A DNA stretch of 23,960 nucleotides from Microtetraspora glauca (GTDB lineage Bacteria; Actinomycetota; Actinomycetes; Streptomycetales; Streptomycetaceae). How positions within the stretch are numbered: the stretch's first letter is position 1; every line of letters begins with the position of its first letter. A program made the position numbers and the translations under genes. Shown here one piece after another: positions 21,044 to 23,960 of this stretch. The DNA is taken from assembly GCA_000721275.1 (NCBI GenBank), contig JOFO01000072.1, forward strand, positions 1 through 23,960. The letters run 5' to 3'. The notes under the pieces are model-generated. The model was not told the DNA's origin, made no database searches, and was given only the letters and a program-made list of their open reading frames with translations.

Positions 21044-21967
21044 ATGGAACGCGACGAAGTCGAGTGCTTCCTGCTGCTCGCCGACGAGCTGCATTTCGGC
21101 CGCACCGCCGACCGCATGGGCCTCTCCCGCGCCCGCGTCAGCCAGCTCATCCAGCGCCTCGAACGGCGCGTCGGCGCACCGCTGTTCATCCGCACCAGCC
21201 GCCGCGTCACCCTGTCGGAGATCGGCCGCCGGCTGCGTGACGACCTCGAACCGCACCACCGCGCGATGGACGCCGCGCTGGCACGCGCCGTCGCCACCGC
21301 GCGCGGCATCGACACGGTCCTGCACGTCGGATTCTCCAACCCGCTCACCGGCGAGATCGTGATGAAGGTGACGGAGGCGCTGCGCGGCAGTCACCCCGGC
21401 CTCGCCGTGGAGATCTGCGAGGTGCCGATGAGCGATCCGTACGGGCGCCTGCGCGACGGCGCCTTCGACATCCAGCTCCAGGAGCTCCCGGTGCGGGAGG
21501 ACGACCTGGGCGGCGGCGCGCCCCTCCTCACCGAGGAGCGCGTGCTGGCGGTACCGTCCGCGCACCCGCTCGCCTCCCGCGACGTCCTCTCCCTGGAGGA
21601 TCTCGCCGACGTGCCCCTGCTCACCGTCGAGGGCGAGCTGCCCGACTACTGGCAGGAGCACCACACCCCCACCCGCACCCCGAGCGGAAGGCCCATCACC
21701 CCCGGCCCCTCCGTGACCCAGATGCAGGAGGCCCTGATGCTGGTCGCGGGAGGCCGGGGCGCCCTCCTCACCGCCGCGCACACGGCGACGTACTTCGCAC
21801 GACCCGGTGTCGCGTACGTCCCCGTCGCGGACGCGGAGCCGGTCGGGTACGGCCTGGTCTGGCGGGCCGGGGACACCACCGGCGCGCTGAGGGCCTTCGC
21901 GGGCGCGGCCCGTGCCGCGGCGCGGGAGGTCGCGCAGGGGGACCCGCGGACGGCAGCGTTGGCGTGA
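21044..21967 (+). CDS. LysR family transcriptional regulator
   Basis: The 307-residue protein starts at ATG 21044 with GAGGGG nine bases upstream; the open frame further upstream is not family-like. Residues 1-60 are a LysR helix-turn-helix: MERDEVECFLLLADELHFGRTADRMGLSRARVSQLIQRLERRVGAPLFIRTSRRVTLSEIG in order, with the usual HFGRTA-x-R and LE-x-x-x-GAPLF motifs. From about residue 88 the effector-binding domain begins (TVLHVGFSNPLTGEIVMKVTEAL) and runs to an Ala-rich end. LysR proteins bind as tetramers and usually activate a divergent target when bound to a ligand. The divergent target here is the MFS and flavoprotein unit, and the inverted repeat at 20894-20928 is a plausible site. Autoregulation is likely by analogy. 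Confidence 0.93.
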   Translation: MERDEVECFLLLADELHFGRTADRMGLSRARVSQLIQRLERRVGAPLFIRTSRRVTLSEIGRRLRDDLEPHHRAMDAALARAVATARGIDTVLHVGFSNPLTGEIVMKVTEALRGSHPGLAVEICEVPMSDPYGRLRDGAFDIQLQELPVREDDLGGGAPLLTEERVLAVPSAHPLASRDVLSLEDLADVPLLTVEGELPDYWQEHHTPTRTPSGRPITPGPSVTQMQEALMLVAGGRGALLTAAHTATYFARPGVAYVPVADAEPVGYGLVWRAGDTTGALRAFAGAARAAAREVAQGDPRTAALA

Positions 21968-21984
21968 GCCGTGCACCGCGGCTC
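21966..21984 (+). terminator. Hairpin overlapping the LysR stop codon
   Basis: GAGCCG (21966-21971) pairs with CGGCTC (21979-21984) over a 7-nt loop; a second small stem (GGACC/GGTCC) follows within 10 bp. It is a candidate terminator for the LysR gene. Confidence 0.35.
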
Positions 21985-22469
21985 GGACCGGCGGGTCCCA
22001 GAGGCCACCCGTCATCCCGACTCTCGCCCGACGCCGGCGTGATGGCACGCCGGTGCAGCGCGTCGTGGTGAACAGTTTTCGCAGTCCACCTCGACGCCAG
22101 CGGGCGCGGCGAGGGTGTCTGGGCGTACGGTCCCCGCCGCGGCAAGGTCATCACCACTCTCCATCGGGGGATGACACTCCAGGAGCAGATCGACCACGCA
22201 GGGGCGGACGAGCACGGCCACCTGGTCGGTGCAGACTTCAAGGCCGTCTCTCAAGCGCCTCCCAGGGGCGGGCGCCACGCACCTGTGGGCCGCCACGTCC
22301 CCGCTCCTCCATGGTGGCGGCGAGAACGCCGGATGAGCGCGCGCCCTGCGACGGATGCCGGGCCGCTTGTGGGCCTCACCGTTGCCCTGACCCGAGCCCA
22401 CCGTGCCTCCACCGGGCCGGCTACCCGAACCGGCAGCGGACTCGATGACGTGCTGTCAGTGGCGGCTTC
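21985..22469. other. Mostly non-coding stretch with one protein-like segment
   Basis: No complete gene is seen. From about 22075 to 22250 frame 1 reads VFAVHLDASGRGEGVWAYGP, then GKVITTLHRGMTLQEQIDHAG and DEHGHLVGADFK. This looks more protein-like than its surroundings, but it is preceded by a stop without a start codon and dissolves into Arg/Pro strings. It may be a gene relic of unknown family. Confidence 0.35.
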
Positions 22470-22475
22470 TACTGT
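22470..22475 (+). promoter_or_regulatory. -10 box, leaderless promoter of CxxC protein gene
   Basis: TACTGT is followed by GGCCTC and ATG (22482), the leaderless spacing. A TGACG (22446-22450) about 19 bp upstream could act as a partial -35. Confidence 0.55.
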
Positions 22476-22481
22476 GGCCTC

Positions 22482-23057
22482 ATGGGGAACTACTTTCAGA
22501 CCGTCGTCGACCTCGATGCCACGCCCGCGGACGCCCGCACGCTGGCCGAGAGGGGACTCGACTGGCTGGTCGGCGAGGGGATCGTCCGGGCCGAGCTCAC
22601 CGACTGCGTGCTCGGGGCGCCGACGGGGCATCCGCCCGGTCCCGCGTGGGTCAAGGCAGTGGGGCCGGAGGACTGGGAGCCTGACGGCGGCCTCAGGATC
22701 GAGACCGGCCGCACCGTGTTCAACTGCGGTCAGGGCGATCCCATGTTCGCGGTGTGCCCTCATTGCGCCGGGCGGACGGACTTCTACACCGACCGGCTGG
22801 AGGAGATCGAGGGTACGTGGGAGCCCTTCGGCGAGGCCATCAGCGACTGGAGCGACACGGGCAGCGCGGCAGTCGTCTGCCCGCAGTGCCGGCGCCCTGG
22901 TGACCTGGCGGCGTGGACCTGGTCGGACGACTACTTCGCCTTCGGACATCTCGGCTTCACCTTCTGGGACTGGCCCGACTTCAGCCCCGCGTTCCTCGAA
23001 GGTCTCTCCCGCGCACTCGGGGGGCATCGCACGCTCCTCATGGGCGGCAAACTCTGA
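22482..23057 (+). CDS. Conserved hypothetical protein with paired CxxC motifs
   Basis: The 191-residue protein starts at ATG 22482 (MGNYFQTVVDLDATPADARTLAERGLDWLV). There is no ribosome-binding site, and a -10 box lies six bases upstream. The middle has two CxxC pairs, VCPHC (Cys92, Cys95) and VCPQC (Cys133, Cys136), which could form one zinc ribbon. Between them lies a Trp-rich acidic segment (GTWEPFGEAISDWSD). The C-terminus (FAFGHLGFTFWDWPDFSPAFLE) is aromatic. I recall this as a widespread Streptomyces protein without assigned function, sometimes mislabelled as a sugar ABC transporter ATPase although no Walker motifs exist. It stands alone on its strand, convergent with the VOC gene. Confidence 0.8.
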   Translation: MGNYFQTVVDLDATPADARTLAERGLDWLVGEGIVRAELTDCVLGAPTGHPPGPAWVKAVGPEDWEPDGGLRIETGRTVFNCGQGDPMFAVCPHCAGRTDFYTDRLEEIEGTWEPFGEAISDWSDTGSAAVVCPQCRRPGDLAAWTWSDDYFAFGHLGFTFWDWPDFSPAFLEGLSRALGGHRTLLMGGKL

Positions 23058-23268
23058 GGGGCCGGTCCGGAGTTCGCACGACCGTCCGCCGACAGGAGCG
23101 CCCGCCGGTCATGGGTACCGTCGCCCGCGGCGACCAGCAGGGCGTCGACTCGGAATGAGCCGCGTCGACGGGCGGGGGACCACGTGCAGCTCCTGGCGGC
23201 CAGGGACGACCTCGGCCCGGAACCTGTCCGTCAGGAGCTCGCAGCGAGTTCTCCGAGCAGGGATGGGC

Positions 23269-23793
23269 TCAGTGCGTCGGGCGCCGTGGAGCGCTCGCCA
23301 CACCCGCGTCCCGGCCGCTCAGCGCGACGTCCAGCGTCTCCTGGGCCGTGCGCATCGACTCCGCGTACTTCGGCTCGAGCATGCGCTCCCACGCCGTGTC
23401 CGGTGCGACGTCCTCGACGCGGCTCACGACCCACCAGATGTTGCCGAACGGATCCCGCACCCGGCCGCCACGGTCCCCCCACGCGCTGTCGGAGATCTCG
23501 GTGATCACCTGCGCCCCGTGCGCGACGGCCGCGGCCATGGCGGCGTCCGTGTCCGGAACGTAGATCCGCAGCAGCGACGGCATCGCCGGCCAGTCGGGCC
23601 GCCTGTCGAAGGCCAGCACCACCGTGTCGCCGACACGGATCTCACCGTGACCGATGGTGCCGTCCTCGACCGGCACCCGTGCGATCTCCTCGCCGCCGAA
23701 CGCGGCGGTGATGAAGTCGAGCAGCGCGCCGGTGTCGTCCGTGACCACCCACGGCGCGACGCTGGTGTAACCCTCGGGTGCAGTGTGCTTCAT
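23269..23793 (-). CDS. VOC family (glyoxalase/PhnB-like) protein
   Basis: The 174-residue protein starts at ATG 23793 with GAGGGG about 9 nt upstream. It reads GYTSVAPWVVTDDTGALLDFITAAFGGEEIARV (8-40), then GTIGHGEIRVGDTVVLAFD, then IYVPDTDAAMAAAVAHGAQVITEISDSAWGDRGGRVRDPFGNIWWV. This is the PhnB-like branch of the vicinal oxygen chelate fold, with paired beta-alpha-beta-beta-beta units and the terminal GDRxGxVxDPFGNxW motif. Some family members bind a metal and act on small molecules, and some confer resistance by sequestration; the substrate is not predictable. An extra 40-residue tail (EDVAPDTAWERMLEP to the end) extends past the fold. An IS630-type element ends about 45 bp upstream of the ATG. 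Confidence 0.9.
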   Translation of the reverse strand: MKHTAPEGYTSVAPWVVTDDTGALLDFITAAFGGEEIARVPVEDGTIGHGEIRVGDTVVLAFDRRPDWPAMPSLLRIYVPDTDAAMAAAVAHGAQVITEISDSAWGDRGGRVRDPFGNIWWVVSRVEDVAPDTAWERMLEPKYAESMRTAQETLDVALSGRDAGVASAPRRPTH

Positions 23794-23831
23794 CGGTGCC
23801 GTCCCCTCGTGTGGTCCATCGCGTGGTGACG

Positions 23832-23837
23832 ACCCTA
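23832..23837 (-). promoter_or_regulatory. Candidate -10 box of VOC gene at the IS630 junction
   Basis: On the minus strand TAGGGT lies 38 bp before the VOC ATG. Its TA (23836-23837) is also the likely target dinucleotide of the IS630-type element to the right. Confidence 0.4.
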
Positions 23838-23960
23838 AAGCTCAAATAGGGCAAATGGTGACCTAGTGATCTGAGTCAGAGATTCGTCGGCAGTAGGCGG
23901 CGACTTTGTCGAGGATCTCGTCGGCGGTCTTCGTCCAGACGAACGGTCTGGGGTGCTCGT
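23838..23960 (-). mobile_element. IS630-type element, one end only
   Basis: The element is recognised from the transposase tail it encodes. IS630-type elements duplicate TA, and a TA occurs at 23836-23837 between ordinary host sequence and AT-richer DNA (AAAGCTCAAATAGGGCAAAT). The exact edge cannot be proven because the other end is outside the window. Confidence 0.6.
23863..23960 (-). CDS. IS630-family transposase, C-terminal fragment
   Basis: Read from the window edge, the last 31 residues are EHPRPFVWTKTADEILDKV followed by AAYCRRISDSDH and a TAG stop at 23863-23865. The RPFVWTKTADEIL segment and the RISDS(E/D)H end are typical of actinomycete IS630 transposases, just after the DDE domain. 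These enzymes move the element by cut and paste into TA sites. Nothing can be said about whether the rest is intact. Confidence 0.85.
   Translation of the reverse strand, partial: EHPRPFVWTKTADEILDKVAAYCRRISDSDH

Noticed and set aside
22171..23829. A 552-codon open frame on the plus strand
   Set aside because: It runs through the CxxC gene and antisense to the VOC gene in a different frame, with Arg/Ser/Pro-rich translation and no family pattern; a GC-rich shadow.

Overview
The window looks like part of a Streptomyces (or closely related actinomycete) chromosome, probably an accessory arm region. GC is about 70%, coding third positions are strongly G/C, GTG and TTG starts occur, several genes appear leaderless, and families typical of the genus are present. 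All functional names come from reading translations by eye; no search was run.

Layout. 1-207: 3' end of a DUF4097-type beta-repeat protein, then a hairpin terminator. About 640-2160: a frameshifted SUKH-4-like relic, a small ankyrin-repeat protein and a conserved hypothetical. 2554-3108: GNAT acetyltransferase. 3275-6694 (minus): three tandem DJ-1/PfpI proteins preceded by a GlxA-type regulator that has its own DJ-1 domain fused to an AraC helix-turn-helix. 6957-7051: a 19-bp tandem repeat. 7061-8963 (minus): family 2 glycosyltransferase, a membrane-anchored Mrr-like nuclease and a small membrane protein. 9314-10156: RmlD-like reductase. 10269-11037: SUKH-4 immunity-like gene with a small overlapping upstream ORF in AT-richer DNA. 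11595-12988: cupin-like protein and a secreted D-Ala-D-Ala carboxypeptidase, convergent. 13274-16180: a decayed zone with a truncated DUF6924-like gene, a wrecked IS5-type transposase, a hypothetical gene, a broken hypothetical gene and a barstar-domain protein. 16425-17123: alpha/beta hydrolase. 17136-18691: an insertion sequence with clear terminal inverted repeats that encloses a SMI1/KNR4-like gene as well as its transposase. 18787-21967: flavin-oxidoreductase-like protein plus MFS exporter, divergent from a LysR regulator. 22482-23793: a CxxC-containing hypothetical and a VOC protein. 23838-23960: the edge of an IS630-type element.

How it fits together. Three units look coherent: the GlxA/DJ-1 array, the LysR/MFS/flavoprotein locus and the Mrr/small-membrane-protein pair. 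Scattered among them are genes of types used as immunity proteins in polymorphic toxin systems (two SUKH-4, one SMI1/KNR4, one barstar, one ankyrin), with no intact toxin visible. Some are decayed and one sits inside an insertion sequence. The strongest lead is that 1.56-kb element: it carries an immunity-type passenger gene, its transposase has lost an expected catalytic Asp, and its left end abuts the -10 box of the neighbouring hydrolase gene.
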